From Wolbachia endosymbiont of Encarsia formosa (GTDB lineage Bacteria; Pseudomonadota; Alphaproteobacteria; Rickettsiales; Anaplasmataceae): 64,000 nucleotides of DNA. The notes beneath the pieces are model-generated. The model had not been told where the DNA came from, made no database searches, and was given only the letters and a program-made list of their open reading frames with translations. The stretch spans positions 62,001 through 126,000 of the forward strand of contig NZ_CP154278.1 in NCBI RefSeq assembly GCF_039540065.1. The letters are read 5' to 3'. This document shows positions 18,230 through 28,101 of the stretch, one piece after another (the first letter of the stretch is position 1; the number at the start of each line of letters is the position of its first letter). The position numbers were made by a program, and so were the translations under genes.

Positions 18230-19403
18230 TACGGTTATTCTCCACAAGATTACTCCGAATCTTAGCTATACTATCAGCAGATTTTACCATTAAAATTTCA
18301 AACCTTGAGCCTACATTCAAAAACGATTCTACTGATCTGCCGAAAAAATCATATCTCCATCCCTTGAATAGTTTATCTATCTGCCCAGATATTGAGCCAG
18401 CTAACTCAGCTTTTGATGAAATTAACTTTCTTGATATGTTATTTTCCTTACATTTGCTCTCCAAAATAATCGAGAGTATATCAAATACAGATTTATCATA
18501 ATTATCTGACAGAGTATAATTTTGCTGCACAAATTCCTTCTCATTCTCATTGAAAATATCTATAAATTCTAATAAATCTTCCTCTTTTATATTTTTTGTG
18601 TTTCTCTTAAGGTCATCTAAAATGTCATCAATATGTTCCACGTTTTTTTCAATTAAACCAGTTATTACGGCATTATTGACTACCTTATTACGATTTATAT
18701 TGTAACGCTGTGCTAAGGTCTCTTGCCACTCACTAACTGCTTTAACAGTTAACATCAACCTTGGATTTGCTTCATAATTAAATTTAATCCTCTTCCATGC
18801 ATCTTTTGGATTATGCAAATACTTATTAACATCAACTATTGATTCCATCTCTTCTTGAAACCAACTCATCCTATTACTTTCTTCAAGTTTATTGCACAAT
18901 ATTTGGTATAGATCATATAGATATAACACGTCGTTTGTTGCATAGTTTAGTTGATCCTCAGACAATGGACGCCTTAACCAGTCTGAATTTTTAGCTTTAA
19001 TTTTATCCAGTGCTATTCCTTGATATTGCTCTACTACTTTTGAATAACCAATAAAGTCATGATAATAATGGCAAAACATAGCAGCAACTTGGGTATCAAA
19101 AATAGGAGTGGAAACACATTTAAACACAGTGAGTAAGGATTCTATATCCTGCCGGCAGCTATGAAACACTTTGATTATTCCCTGATTTAGCATCATTTTC
19201 TTAATGAATGATAAATCAATTTCTGGCACTAATGCATCTACAATAAAACTCTTCTCTCCGTAAGAAATTTGAATTAACGATAATTTTGGGTAGTAGGTTA
19301 AATTATTTCTAATGAACTCCGTGTCAATTGCTATAAATTTTGGATCTTTTTCCATCAATTCTTTACATGCATTTTCCAGTTCCGATGTCGTACTAATTAG
19401 CAT
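18219..19403 (-). CDS. rnd: Ribonuclease D
   Basis: 3' to 5' exoribonuclease of the DEDD family that trims tRNA and other structured RNA precursors. The 394 residues show exonuclease motif I as FIAIDTEFIRNN (Asp26, Glu28). Motif II is in VFHSCRQDIESL and motif III in LNYATNDVLYLYDLY (Tyr plus Asp), giving the DEDDy set. The remaining C-terminal part is helical and of the size of an HRDC domain. Length matches alphaproteobacterial RNase D (about 380-390). It is leftward and overlaps the coaE 3' end by 11 bases; no partner gene is evident upstream. Confidence 0.92.
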   Translation of the reverse strand: MLISTTSELENACKELMEKDPKFIAIDTEFIRNNLTYYPKLSLIQISYGEKSFIVDALVPEIDLSFIKKMMLNQGIIKVFHSCRQDIESLLTVFKCVSTPIFDTQVAAMFCHYYHDFIGYSKVVEQYQGIALDKIKAKNSDWLRRPLSEDQLNYATNDVLYLYDLYQILCNKLEESNRMSWFQEEMESIVDVNKYLHNPKDAWKRIKFNYEANPRLMLTVKAVSEWQETLAQRYNINRNKVVNNAVITGLIEKNVEHIDDILDDLKRNTKNIKEEDLLEFIDIFNENEKEFVQQNYTLSDNYDKSVFDILSIILESKCKENNISRKLISSKAELAGSISGQIDKLFKGWRYDFFGRSVESFLNVGSRFEILMVKSADSIAKIRSNLVENNRITC

Positions 19404-19487
19404 ATATTTTTTATTCAGTGGCTATATTTTACCACTTATATTAAATCTTTACAATTGATTGAAATTGAGAGCACAATTGTATAATAA

Positions 19488-20807
19488 CTAACTCTTCTGT
19501 AAATATACAGTTTTGCCAGACACAACGGTACGTACTACGTGCCCTTTCACTTTGCGTCCACCGAAAGGCGAATTCTTTGATTTACTAGCAAAGTTGTCAA
19601 CTTTAATTTCCCATTCATGATCCAAATCAACTAAAATTAAGTCCGCTACAAGGTTTTTCTGTATGCGGCCACGTGGCATATGTATGATATCTGCAGGCTT
19701 ATATGTCAATTTTGCAAGCACATCAAGTAGACCCATTTGTCCACTGTGATATAGTTCAAGTGAAATGGGCAGCATTGTTTCAAGGCCAACAATACCAAAT
19801 GCAGCATTTTCAAGTAGCAAATCTTTAGAACTAAGATCATGCGGAGCATGATCGGTTGCAATACAATCAATCACACCTGTCTTTAAACCTTCAATCATAG
19901 CTAAACGATCTTCCTCTGTACGAAGTGGCGGATTCATTTTTGCGATTGCTCCATGTTGCTTTACTATATCTTCAGTTAAAGTAAAGTGATGAGGAGTTAC
20001 TTCGCATGTAACATTTAACCCTAAATCTTTTGCACGCTTAATAGCATCAAGTGAATCTTTTGAAGAAACATGTAAAATATGATAGTGTACATTTTCTATG
20101 TCCTTCATTAGCAGTATATCACGAGTTACCATAACCGACTCTGACGCACTCAAGATTCCCTTTATTCCCAATTCTTCAGAAATTTTACCTGCATTGATTG
20201 CGCCACCAGCAGATAGATTTAAATCCTCTGCGTGTTGAGCAATAGGAACACCAAGCATACTTGAATAAAGCAGTGCCTGTCTCATAATCATTGGATTCAT
20301 AACTGGCATACCATCATCGGTGAAACCAACTGCACCTGCTTCCTTTAAGAGTGCCATTTCAGTTAATTTTTCTTCCGAAGTGGTGATTTTAGCGTAAAAT
20401 TCCACATTCACATGCGAAGTTTCAAATGCTCTATATTTCAAATACTGAGCCAAGACAACACTATCAATCGCTGGAACAGTGTTTGGCTGACAAACTACAG
20501 TTGTAACGCCTCCTGCAGCTGCAGATTTACTACCCGTATGTATATTTTCTTTATGCTCTTGACCTGGTTCACGAAAATGCACGTGAATATCAATAAGGCC
20601 TGGCATTAGAACAAGCCCTTTACAGTCTATTGTTTCATCAACCCCACTTGTTGAAAATAACGATTCGCCAAAATCAACAATTTTATCCCCTTCAGTTAAC
20701 AATGAACCTTTTATATCAAGTTTAGTTTCCGGGTCAATAATACGAGCATTGGTATACGCAATTTTATAGCCTTCCTTTTGGCCTGTCTGCAATAAACTCC
20801 AAATCAT
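19488..20807 (-). CDS. pyrC: Dihydroorotase
   Basis: Third step of pyrimidine synthesis: reversible cyclisation of carbamoyl aspartate to dihydroorotate on a binuclear metal centre. The 439 residues contain the metal-binding DIHVHFREPGQEHKENI near residue 70. KSAAAGGVTTVVCQPNT follows, then HAEDLNL and HILHVSS (metal-binding histidines), and CIATDHAPHDLSSK, whose DHAPH is the catalytic Asp region. This is the longer class I type (pyrC of Bacillus type). The first 15 residues before YTNARIIDP look like an extension; the ATG at 20807 is the first available start. It is monocistronic and leftward. Confidence 0.94.
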   Translation of the reverse strand: MIWSLLQTGQKEGYKIAYTNARIIDPETKLDIKGSLLTEGDKIVDFGESLFSTSGVDETIDCKGLVLMPGLIDIHVHFREPGQEHKENIHTGSKSAAAGGVTTVVCQPNTVPAIDSVVLAQYLKYRAFETSHVNVEFYAKITTSEEKLTEMALLKEAGAVGFTDDGMPVMNPMIMRQALLYSSMLGVPIAQHAEDLNLSAGGAINAGKISEELGIKGILSASESVMVTRDILLMKDIENVHYHILHVSSKDSLDAIKRAKDLGLNVTCEVTPHHFTLTEDIVKQHGAIAKMNPPLRTEEDRLAMIEGLKTGVIDCIATDHAPHDLSSKDLLLENAAFGIVGLETMLPISLELYHSGQMGLLDVLAKLTYKPADIIHMPRGRIQKNLVADLILVDLDHEWEIKVDNFASKSKNSPFGGRKVKGHVVRTVVSGKTVYLQKS

Positions 20808-20921
20808 ATTTTAGTATCAATTATAAAGTATAATCTAAAGTTTTTTTAGTAAAACACAAACAAATTAAAGCGATGGCATAATAACTAGCAATAAAGAGTA
20901 TTTAAATTACTAACTTAATAT

Positions 20922-23423
20922 CTAAGCAGCTATTCTATAACTACAATTTTCGATTTCTACATTGTTAAATGTGGTATTTGCCTTATAAGAACAGTAACAC
21001 CCTACTGTAAGAAAAGCTAATGCAGCTACAGCAAGCGAAATACACATTCCTAAATGAAGAATTGTTAGACTTGTACCAACAGCAAGTGCTCCAGATAATA
21101 CAAAAGAAACAGAAGCATAATTCCCTTGCCTTTTACTGTAAGTTCTTGCTTTCAAGAATTTTTCACTTAGCTCTTCATTCTTGCTTTCAAATTGCTTATG
21201 TATACTCTTCTCTAGTACTTCACTTTTGTTTTCAATTTCTTGCAGCTTTGTCTTTAAGTCGTTATTTTCATTTTCGCGTTGCATTATTTGATCAGCGAAC
21301 GATTGTCTTGCATCATTCAGCTGCCCTTCCAACTGATCATTTTGTGTAGTCAATTGAGCTACCCGACCATTTAGCGTATCAGCAACCTGTGTTAATCGGG
21401 TTACTTCATTAGTTTTATCAATTAGACCTTGCTTTGCATCATCCAGCCGCCCTTCCAATTGATTGTTTTGTATAGTCATTTGATCTACTTGATCTTTTAG
21501 CCTTCCAATCTCTTTTTTCTTCTTTTCAAGCTGAGCTCTTGCTTCATTAGATTCTTTGCTAAGTTGCATGACTTTACTAGTTTCTTCAGCTAATTTTTGC
21601 TTTGATGCTACAAGTTGAACTTCTGTTTGCTCACATTTCCTTTCAAGCTCCCTTGCTTGACTAGACAAATTACTATTTTCCTGTTCAAGTTGAGCTTTTA
21701 CTTCCCTTAGCCCTACCTCACTCTCTCTGAATTGAGCTCTAGCATCCTTTAGCTCTTTTTCTGCACATTCTACCTTTTCTTCTAGCTTAGTTTTTGCTTT
21801 CTCAAGCTTCTTCAGTTGATTAGTCAGATTACTATTCTTTCTTTCTAATCCAGTATTTGTTTCTTTAAATTTTTCTACAGTACCGTTAAGCCTAGTTACT
21901 TTGCTAATTTGCTCATCCAACTCTGCTTTGTTTTCTGCAAGCTGATCTTTTGTCCCTTTAAATTCTGCAGTAAGTTTATCTACTTGATCATTGAGTTGAT
22001 TAGTCTTCTGTTGTTCTTGTGTTAATTTTCCTTTTTCATCATCTAACTCTTTAGTTTTTCCAACCAAACTTTGTTGTATACTATTTAACCTTCCCTCTAG
22101 TTGAATTTTTTCATTAGTAAGCTGAGCTACTTTTTGTTTTCCTTGTCTAAATTCCTCTTCTAAATTTGGAGCACGTTGAATTGGTATCTCAGAAAGCTTA
22201 ATGCCTTCATTTTCTTCTCTGACTTCTTCAAAGAATTCCTTATCATCCACATCAACATATGACAAAACTGCATGGTAAAATAGGCCACAAATATAAGAAA
22301 TATGACGATACTTAGATGCTTCGCTATCCGATTTAAATTTTTCCTGCTCTATTTTCTCAATAAGGTTATAATAGGTATCGATTTTATGATAGTGTAGTTC
22401 TAAATACTCCAGAGTTTTACCTGTTTCTAATTTTAATGGTTTACCTACATGTTTATAGTGCATACCAGCATTACCATGTGGCAAACATTGTACCGGATCT
22501 GATTGACAAGCTACTCTAATAGTATTATGTCCAAGACACTCATTGTAAACTTCAGCAGCACCATTGTAGAACACTCTTGGAGAGCCAAAAGTTGCAACAT
22601 GAACATCTTCAGCACCTTCTGTTTTATTAAGAAATAAAGCAGTTATACTAGCAAGAGCACCTCCCATGCTATGGCCTGTAACATTGATTTTTAAATCTTT
22701 GATTGCTAATCCTTTATCATTAGCATGCCCTTGTAATATTTTATGTACGCTGGGCCAAGAACGTTTGAATAGAGAGTAAAAACCAGAGTGAACATAATTA
22801 TCTCCAGACAAAAATGGCAACTTAGTTAAAGAAGCACGCAGATCTTCCTTCACATCATTTAAATCACGAGTGCCATGGTAAGCTATATCTACTTCGTTAT
22901 CTTTAATAAAAATATAACCAGCATCTCGATTATATGAATTTTTACCAGTTAAAGCATGGCCAACATCGTGTTGCTCTAATTTATAATCAACATCTGAGCA
23001 ATATTTATCTTCAATAAGTTCATTATCGTAAAATCTTATAATCTGATAACCTTCTTCTTCAAACTTCCTTTTAGTTTTGTATTTACCTTTCTCTAATTTT
23101 CTATCCACATCACCATAGGAAATTTTGCTAAAGGTACACATTTTCCATAATTTTTCTTCATCAAATTCTGCAATTTGCCCTTTTATCAGATCAGCAAGAT
23201 CAGAAGCATCCTTTAACTCAGCACCTTTAAAATCTTCTATCTTCTTCCATGCTTTAACTAGGTCAGAAGTTCCTAGCCCATTAAGGTCAAAACTTTGAGC
23301 TTCTAATTCGTTCTTAAATGGTTCTAGTGCCTCAATTAAGCATTCTTTTATTTCATTATCATCAATATGTACAATACTATCGCTAATAGAATCCATACTT
23401 TGATCATGAGTAATACTTGGCAT
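20922..23423 (-). CDS. Class 3 lipase with long coiled coil and C-terminal membrane hairpin
   Basis: An 833-residue multi-domain protein. Residues 120-340 form a fungal-type (class 3) lipase domain. It has VDIAYHGTRDLND before the nucleophile elbow GHSMGGALAS (Ser252), then ATFGSPRVFYN, the catalytic Asp candidate in CQSDPVQCLP (Asp309) and a histidine in MHYKHVGKPL (His325). Residues about 415-765 are a near-continuous coiled coil rich in Q, E, K and L with repeated QLxxxNxxLE patterns. The last 60 residues contain two hydrophobic segments. No signal peptide is evident. Wolbachia enter host-derived vacuoles, so a membrane-active lipase with a spacer rod suggests an effector; that role is inference. 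A good promoter precedes it. Confidence 0.8.
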   Translation of the reverse strand: MPSITHDQSMDSISDSIVHIDDNEIKECLIEALEPFKNELEAQSFDLNGLGTSDLVKAWKKIEDFKGAELKDASDLADLIKGQIAEFDEEKLWKMCTFSKISYGDVDRKLEKGKYKTKRKFEEEGYQIIRFYDNELIEDKYCSDVDYKLEQHDVGHALTGKNSYNRDAGYIFIKDNEVDIAYHGTRDLNDVKEDLRASLTKLPFLSGDNYVHSGFYSLFKRSWPSVHKILQGHANDKGLAIKDLKINVTGHSMGGALASITALFLNKTEGAEDVHVATFGSPRVFYNGAAEVYNECLGHNTIRVACQSDPVQCLPHGNAGMHYKHVGKPLKLETGKTLEYLELHYHKIDTYYNLIEKIEQEKFKSDSEASKYRHISYICGLFYHAVLSYVDVDDKEFFEEVREENEGIKLSEIPIQRAPNLEEEFRQGKQKVAQLTNEKIQLEGRLNSIQQSLVGKTKELDDEKGKLTQEQQKTNQLNDQVDKLTAEFKGTKDQLAENKAELDEQISKVTRLNGTVEKFKETNTGLERKNSNLTNQLKKLEKAKTKLEEKVECAEKELKDARAQFRESEVGLREVKAQLEQENSNLSSQARELERKCEQTEVQLVASKQKLAEETSKVMQLSKESNEARAQLEKKKKEIGRLKDQVDQMTIQNNQLEGRLDDAKQGLIDKTNEVTRLTQVADTLNGRVAQLTTQNDQLEGQLNDARQSFADQIMQRENENNDLKTKLQEIENKSEVLEKSIHKQFESKNEELSEKFLKARTYSKRQGNYASVSFVLSGALAVGTSLTILHLGMCISLAVAALAFLTVGCYCSYKANTTFNNVEIENCSYRIAA

Positions 23424-23442
23424 ATTTTTTACCTACTATTTT

Positions 23443-23471
23443 AGTATATCATTAATTAAGCATTTGATCAA
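23443..23471 (-). promoter_or_regulatory. Candidate sigma70 promoter of the lipase/coiled-coil gene
   Basis: Minus strand: TTGATC (23466-23471), 17-base spacer, TATACT (23443-23448), 20 bases before the ATG at 23423. The -10 matches at five of six positions and the spacing is optimal. Confidence 0.45.
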
Positions 23472-23514
23472 ATTTATCAATAAAACTATTAAAATTTTCT
23501 TATTTTAAACGAAT

Positions 23515-24117
23515 TTAGTTCATTTTATCACACTTAAGACTTTTGTTTGTGACAACTGCTGTATTTGCAATCTTATCGTGCCAAGTTTGGCAGCGTTTAT
23601 CGAAACTTGCCCATATGAAACCCAAGAATAATGGTGCAGTTGACAATATGAAGGAAAAAAACCTCTTTGTTGCTTGTTTCAGAGTCAATTTTTCAAAAGT
23701 TTGTGCATTCACAACTCTAAGTCCAAGTAAGAATTTTCCAGGTGTAGCGCCAAATCTTATCCACATATATGCTACATAACTAAAAAGCATAATAAATTGA
23801 ACTATCTGATTTAGAACTAGTAACTTTATTAGTTTACTCTGCATTGCTGTTTCCTCTGCATATAGTGGCACCTGCATTTGATATTTTGCAGCAATTTGGC
23901 CTAATATTTTACTGCTCTCCGAGCTCATAAAGAGTTGATTTAAGGCCTGACCGCAAAACTGTAAAAATAAAACGATGATGATTAAATCAAGCAGCACTGA
24001 CAAATAGCGTCTAAGTCCCGTTACGTAACATATTCCATTTTCATCTTTCTTTATCCTCTGAATAGCATTTATAGAAGAAAGAATGGCAAATGAACGATTA
24101 AAAAACTTGTGTAACAT
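23515..24117 (-). CDS. RDD-family membrane protein
   Basis: A 200-residue inner-membrane protein with the RDD-domain pattern: an Arg followed by a Leu-rich helix carrying Asp (GLRRYLSVLLDLIIIVLFLQF), further hydrophobic helices (LVLNQIVQFIMLFSYVAYMWI), then GATPGKFLLGLRVVNA and a final SFILSTAPLFLGFIWASFD. RDD proteins are small membrane proteins of poorly known transport function. An upstream in-frame start at 24258 would run through the tRNA-Leu gene, so the ATG at 24117, 22 bases past the tRNA, was chosen. Tight linkage to the tRNA suggests co-transcription with it. Confidence 0.8.
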   Translation of the reverse strand: MLHKFFNRSFAILSSINAIQRIKKDENGICYVTGLRRYLSVLLDLIIIVLFLQFCGQALNQLFMSSESSKILGQIAAKYQMQVPLYAEETAMQSKLIKLLVLNQIVQFIMLFSYVAYMWIRFGATPGKFLLGLRVVNAQTFEKLTLKQATKRFFSFILSTAPLFLGFIWASFDKRCQTWHDKIANTAVVTNKSLKCDKMN

Positions 24118-24139
24118 AAAGCACTTTCCAATGTTTGAG

Positions 24140-24222
24140 TGCCCCTGGCCGGACTTGAACCAGCATGCTCTTGCAAGCAACAGATTTTGAGTCTGCCGTG
24201 TATACCATTCCACCACAGGGGC
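24140..24222 (-). tRNA. tRNA-Leu (anticodon CAA)
   Basis: 83-nt cloverleaf: acceptor GCCCCTG pairs with CAGGGGC, and discriminator A is at 24140. The anticodon arm has the 7-base loop CTCAAAA with anticodon CAA (codon UUG), and the T arm contains GGTTCAAGTCC. A long variable arm (class II) fits leucine. The CCA end is not encoded. Confidence 0.93.
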
Positions 24223-24324
24223 ATATTTTAAGGCTATAAGCAACACAGGATTAGTCAAATTTTTTCTCTTTTAAGTCGAGATTGAATATTCTACAATAAT
24301 CAATCATTACTCTAAAAACTTAAA

Positions 24325-25767
24325 ATGAATGAATTAGTTAACCTTATTAATTCAAGAGAAGAAATATGTAAATTGCCACATAATTTAGAAGCAGAGCAAA
24401 TGCTCATTGGTGCAATGATTCGTGATAATAGAATTTGTGATGCAGTTGAAGATATAATTGCAGCAGACAATTTCTACGATCCACTACATCAAAGCATTTT
24501 TACCCAGATATCTAAAACCAGAAAACACGGCATAGTTGCCAATGAACTAAGCCTTAAGATGTTTTTTGAAAATGATAAAGCATTTGCCGAATGTGGTGGA
24601 GTTGAGTACCTAGCAAAGCTTGCAGCGAAGGCAAGTATTGCTCTTGATATCTATAGCTTGACCAGAATAATCCGTGATACTTATTTAAGAAGATGCTTAA
24701 TCAAGCTCGGACAAGAGACAATTGACGATAGTTATAACTATGACATCGAAAATCCTGCACAGGTACAAATTGAGCAAGCAATGACAAAATTGTTCAATTT
24801 AGCAGTAAAAAAGCAAGGTGAGAAAACATACATAAAGCTTGCAAGTTCAATTAAAGATGTGGTTGAGAAGATTAACAAGCTAAAAAATAATCCAGAGGCT
24901 CTAGGTATTACAACCGGACTTCAAGATCTAAACCAGCTTCTTGGTGGTTTGCAGAAATCTGATCTGTTAATTATAGCTGCAAGGCCCTCAATGGGGAAGA
25001 CAGCATTGGCACTGAACATCGCACTTAATGCTTGTAAGATTTTGCAAAAAAGAACAGACAAACAACACTACGTAGCGTTTTTCTCACTTGAAATGTCAGC
25101 AGAGCAATTGACTGCAAGATTGATTACCATAGATTCAGGTATTGGTTATTATAAGGCAATGACTGGGAGAATTAGTGATTTTGAATTACATGAATTCATT
25201 AATGCTAGTACAGGACTATCTGAATTACCTTTCATTATAGATGACACTCCTGCTCTATCAATTAGTGCCCTTCGTACCAGAATACGACTGCTATATCAGC
25301 TATACAATGTAGAGGTGGTATTTATCGATTATCTGCAATTAATTCGAGGAACAACAAAAAGGAGTAGTGAAAATAGAGTGCAAGAAATTTCAGAAGTGAC
25401 GCAGGGTTTGAAAGCAATTGCAAAGGAACTAAATATTCCCATTGTTGCACTATCGCAGCTCTCTCGTTCTGTTGAGCAGAGGGATGATAAAAAACCACAA
25501 CTTTCTGATTTACGTGATTCAGGAAGCATAGAACAGGATGCGGATATAGTAATGTTCCTCTATAGAGAAGAATATTATGAATTAAGAAAGCAACCAAATG
25601 AAGGAAGTAATAAACATCGAGAGTGGCAAGAGAAAATGGAGAAAATTAGAAATATTGCAGAGCTGATCATTGCAAAACAAAGAAACGGGCCAATTGGCAG
25701 TGTGAAACTACATTTTGACTCCAATAGAGGTGCATTTAAAGACTATACAGAAAGATATAGTCTTTAG
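24325..25767 (+). CDS. dnaB: Replicative DNA helicase DnaB
   Basis: Hexameric 5' to 3' helicase of the replication fork. The 480 residues have the N-terminal collar (LPHNLEAEQMLIGAMIRDN), the linker, and a RecA-like motor. Motor motifs are Walker A ARPSMGKTALALNIA, FFSLEMSAEQLTAR (H1a), VEVVFIDYLQLI (Walker B), ALSQLSRSVEQRDDKKPQLSDLRDSGSIEQDAD (motif H3/H4 and arginine finger region) and VMFLYREEYY. The C-terminal AELIIAKQRNGPIG closes the fold. Length is normal and there is no intein. It is divergent from tRNA-Leu. Confidence 0.97.
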   Translation: MNELVNLINSREEICKLPHNLEAEQMLIGAMIRDNRICDAVEDIIAADNFYDPLHQSIFTQISKTRKHGIVANELSLKMFFENDKAFAECGGVEYLAKLAAKASIALDIYSLTRIIRDTYLRRCLIKLGQETIDDSYNYDIENPAQVQIEQAMTKLFNLAVKKQGEKTYIKLASSIKDVVEKINKLKNNPEALGITTGLQDLNQLLGGLQKSDLLIIAARPSMGKTALALNIALNACKILQKRTDKQHYVAFFSLEMSAEQLTARLITIDSGIGYYKAMTGRISDFELHEFINASTGLSELPFIIDDTPALSISALRTRIRLLYQLYNVEVVFIDYLQLIRGTTKRSSENRVQEISEVTQGLKAIAKELNIPIVALSQLSRSVEQRDDKKPQLSDLRDSGSIEQDADIVMFLYREEYYELRKQPNEGSNKHREWQEKMEKIRNIAELIIAKQRNGPIGSVKLHFDSNRGAFKDYTERYSL

Positions 25768-25781
25768 CGGTGAGTAATTCT

Positions 25782-25816
25782 GGAAGTGTTTAACAAACCA
25801 TACGTGCCAAATTAAT
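25782..25816. repeat. IS terminus-like relic shared with 62116-62149
   Basis: The block around GTGTTTAACAAACCATACG here matches GTGTTAAATAAACCATACG at 62120, where it adjoins an IS4-family transposase fragment. It is probably the leftover end of such an element 14 bases downstream of dnaB. Confidence 0.4.
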
Positions 25817-25906
25817 TAGCTATCGTAAAATATAGCAATATTTAAGATTGGCATTTTACTTGTTACATTTATTTTTTTAGAAAAATCTATAAATTACTAA
25901 CTTAAA

Positions 25907-26969
25907 GGGAACGTTCAAAAAACTGCGTCAAAGCGAGAAGTAAAAATAAAATAGAAACAAAAAATGGAGATTTGACATGAGTCAAGTAAATGGAACTACT
26001 GGATTGGTAGACTATAAAGAATTAGAAACAAATATCCTATCATCGGTAGACCATTGATGGGGAGAGATGGTAACAAGGCTACTGGAAGAGAGTCTGGAAG
26101 GTACCATTTACCCACTGAAAGAGAAGAGAAGAAACGGAAAAAACTTTGAGGACAAATATTTGAACTTTTGACACCAAGAGATAGAGAGCGAACCACAGAT
26201 AGTGAAAAAAAAGGTAAACAACTGAACTTGAGGCAAAAAATATCTGCAGCAGAGATATCTGGAATTACAGATAAATTACTACCTATAATCAATGAATGGT
26301 GTAGTCGTCCACTACAATCAATATATCCGATAGTATTCATGATTTTTTAAGGTGAAAGAAGACGGTTGTTGTGTAAGTAAGTGCATGTATAACATATTGG
26401 GTATAGATCAAGAAGGCAAAAAGGATGTATTGGGTTTTTATTTGGCTGAAAGAGAAGTTCTGGTTGGGGGTATTAAATGAGATAAAAGAAAGAGGAGTAG
26501 AGGATATTCTAATAGCTTGTATTAAAAAGTTTTCCTGCTGCTATAAATAGCTAAAGCAGAAATGTATAGTACATCAGATAAGAAATTTACTGAAGCAGCA
26601 AAAACTTTCATAAGTGATCTGAAGAAAGTATATCAGTATTCAAGCAGAGAAATTGCTGAAAATTATTTACTCGAGCTGATGGAGCGAAAAATATCCTTTG
26701 GTCATAAAATCGTGGCAAAACAATTGGGAAAATTTATTTTAAGTATTTCGGGACATTTAGGCGGATACACTAATCCTATCGATGAGACATTTACTAAAAC
26801 CAAAGGTTCATTTACCAGCTTGTACAAGTTGGTATATTGTTCTATAAGGAAGGTGGAGGAAAAGTGCTGTACATATTAACTATATCTCAGCTCAACATTT
26901 TCTTTCTCCACAGATTGAAAATTGAGTTGAACTAAAAATTCGCTTTGACACACTTTTTTGAACATTACC
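25907..26969 (+). mobile_element. Degenerate IS256-family element
   Basis: Imperfect inverted ends bound the element. The left end (25907-25936) reads GGGAACGTTCAAAAAACTGC and then GTCAAAGCGAG. The right end (26941-26969), read backward, is GGTAATGTTCAAAAAAGTGT followed by GTCAAAGCG, so the last 20 bases or so agree at most positions. The transposase inside is broken (see the 25977-26876 entry) and the interior is shorter than the usual 1.3 kb. No clear target duplication is seen. It lies between dnaB and a gene of unknown function. Family follows from the transposase, and extent from the repeats. Confidence 0.65.
25977..26876 (+). pseudogene. IS256-family transposase, multiply frameshifted
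   Basis: From the ATG at 25977 the remnant encodes MSQVNGTTGLVDYKELETN then breaks. Further pieces, in three frames, match the Mutator/IS256 transposase order: SAAEISGITDKLLPIINEWC with RPLQSIYPIVFM, CMYNILGIDQEGKKDVLGFY, IKEIKERGVEDILIACI, and from 26562 a 105-codon tail (SDKKFTEAAKTFISDLKKVY through FTKTKGSFTSLYKLVYCSI). The DDE acidic residues are only partly recoverable: the first Asp of the FLD motif is lost to a frame change. At least four frame changes and stops make it non-functional. Confidence 0.75.
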
Positions 26970-27025
26970 TAGCTATTTGAATCTGTCTTAAATCAAAACA
27001 CTATACAAGATACCATACAACGAAA

Positions 27026-27052
27026 TCATCCCAGTGTTAAACGCTGGGATGA
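27026..27052. repeat. Palindromic repeat, CCCAG type
   Basis: TCATCCCAG (27026-27034) and CTGGGATGA (27044-27052) form a 9-bp stem extended by further pairs around a TTAAA loop. The same core with a different loop occurs at 51432-51455, so this is a dispersed hairpin repeat. It lies in intergenic DNA beside the IS256 remnant. Confidence 0.55.
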
Positions 27053-27133
27053 CAGAGAGCAGCTCAATTGCTCGACTAAATCAGTAAAAATCAGATATAT
27101 GTAGACATTGGCTAAAACCATTCCAACAACATT

Positions 27134-28006
27134 TTAGTGAAACTTAACAAGCTTATCTATAGTTTTAGTGATGATTCTTGGAGTATTTGGAGAGACTTCT
27201 GAGCCCAGTCTATTTAACCGCTCTATAGCAAACCCGCTGTTCTCATTTATTATGAAATCACATAAAATATTTTCTATATCTTTAATAACACTTTCATGCT
27301 TTCTCAGAGGATGGTTATTCGGATATCTATGAATGGTTTTGATGCTAGAATACTCAACGAAAGCTTGATCTTTAAAAGCAAGTTGTCTCAATTTCTCTTT
27401 GAATTTTTCTTCTTCATCTCTTGCTAAAAGGCAAGACTTTATCAGTGATTTTATAATCGAGTTTATAGCCTGATGTATTTCAGAATGCACTATAACTTTG
27501 ATGATATTTTCTTCCACTATGCAATCATAAGTGCTTTTTTCGCTCTCTAATGACTCTATAAGCATTTTGCTATTTTGCGAATTCAATTCCAGATTCTCTT
27601 CACTTATAGGAGTCATTATAAAGGTATTCTTATTTACCCTGATGTAAAATTGTGGCAACCCTTTAGAACAGGCAAATTCTACATCCTTAGACTCAAGTGC
27701 GTGATTGTATGAAGAAGAAAGGGTGCTTGCTATAACGCTACTTGGTACTTTCATTCCATGATTACTTAGGTGATTTAACACATTCTCAACATCATGATAT
27801 GTAAAACCTGTATCTTTTATCAATTCAACAACTTCTATGCAATTGTGTTGTTTATACTCTATTGTCACTTCTTCTGTAAAAAGAGTTTTAGCTGCTATAT
27901 GCTTATCAAGCACTGTGAAAATCTTGATGAAACTCTCTAAATCTTGTTTGTTAATTAATTCAATACTAATTAAGTTTTTGCTAACAATTATAATATTTTT
28001 TATCAT
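27134..28006 (-). CDS. Hypothetical protein
   Basis: A 290-residue soluble protein with no family I can name. It starts MIKNIIIVSKNLISIELINKQ and has no signal peptide or membrane segment. Composition is mixed alpha/beta; a region at about 175-205 (KVIVHSEIHQAINSIIKSLI) looks helical, and another at about 240-262 is basic. It is monocistronic, leftward, between the IS256 remnant and grxC. The start ATG is preceded by a weak GTGGGA ribosome site. Codon use is like the neighbours, so the gene is probably real. Confidence 0.5.
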   Translation of the reverse strand: MIKNIIIVSKNLISIELINKQDLESFIKIFTVLDKHIAAKTLFTEEVTIEYKQHNCIEVVELIKDTGFTYHDVENVLNHLSNHGMKVPSSVIASTLSSSYNHALESKDVEFACSKGLPQFYIRVNKNTFIMTPISEENLELNSQNSKMLIESLESEKSTYDCIVEENIIKVIVHSEIHQAINSIIKSLIKSCLLARDEEEKFKEKLRQLAFKDQAFVEYSSIKTIHRYPNNHPLRKHESVIKDIENILCDFIINENSGFAIERLNRLGSEVSPNTPRIITKTIDKLVKFH

Positions 28007-28101
28007 TTTTTCCCACTAAAAAAACTCACTAGATGAATTGTATTTTTAATTCATTAAAAATTGTTTAAAGTGGGTATGCCAGCAACAGTAAGACAAAAAA
28101 A

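Noticed and set aside
24118-24258. N-terminal extension of the RDD protein
   Set aside because: It would be read from the complement of the tRNA-Leu gene; the ATG at 24117 directly after the tRNA fits homologues better.
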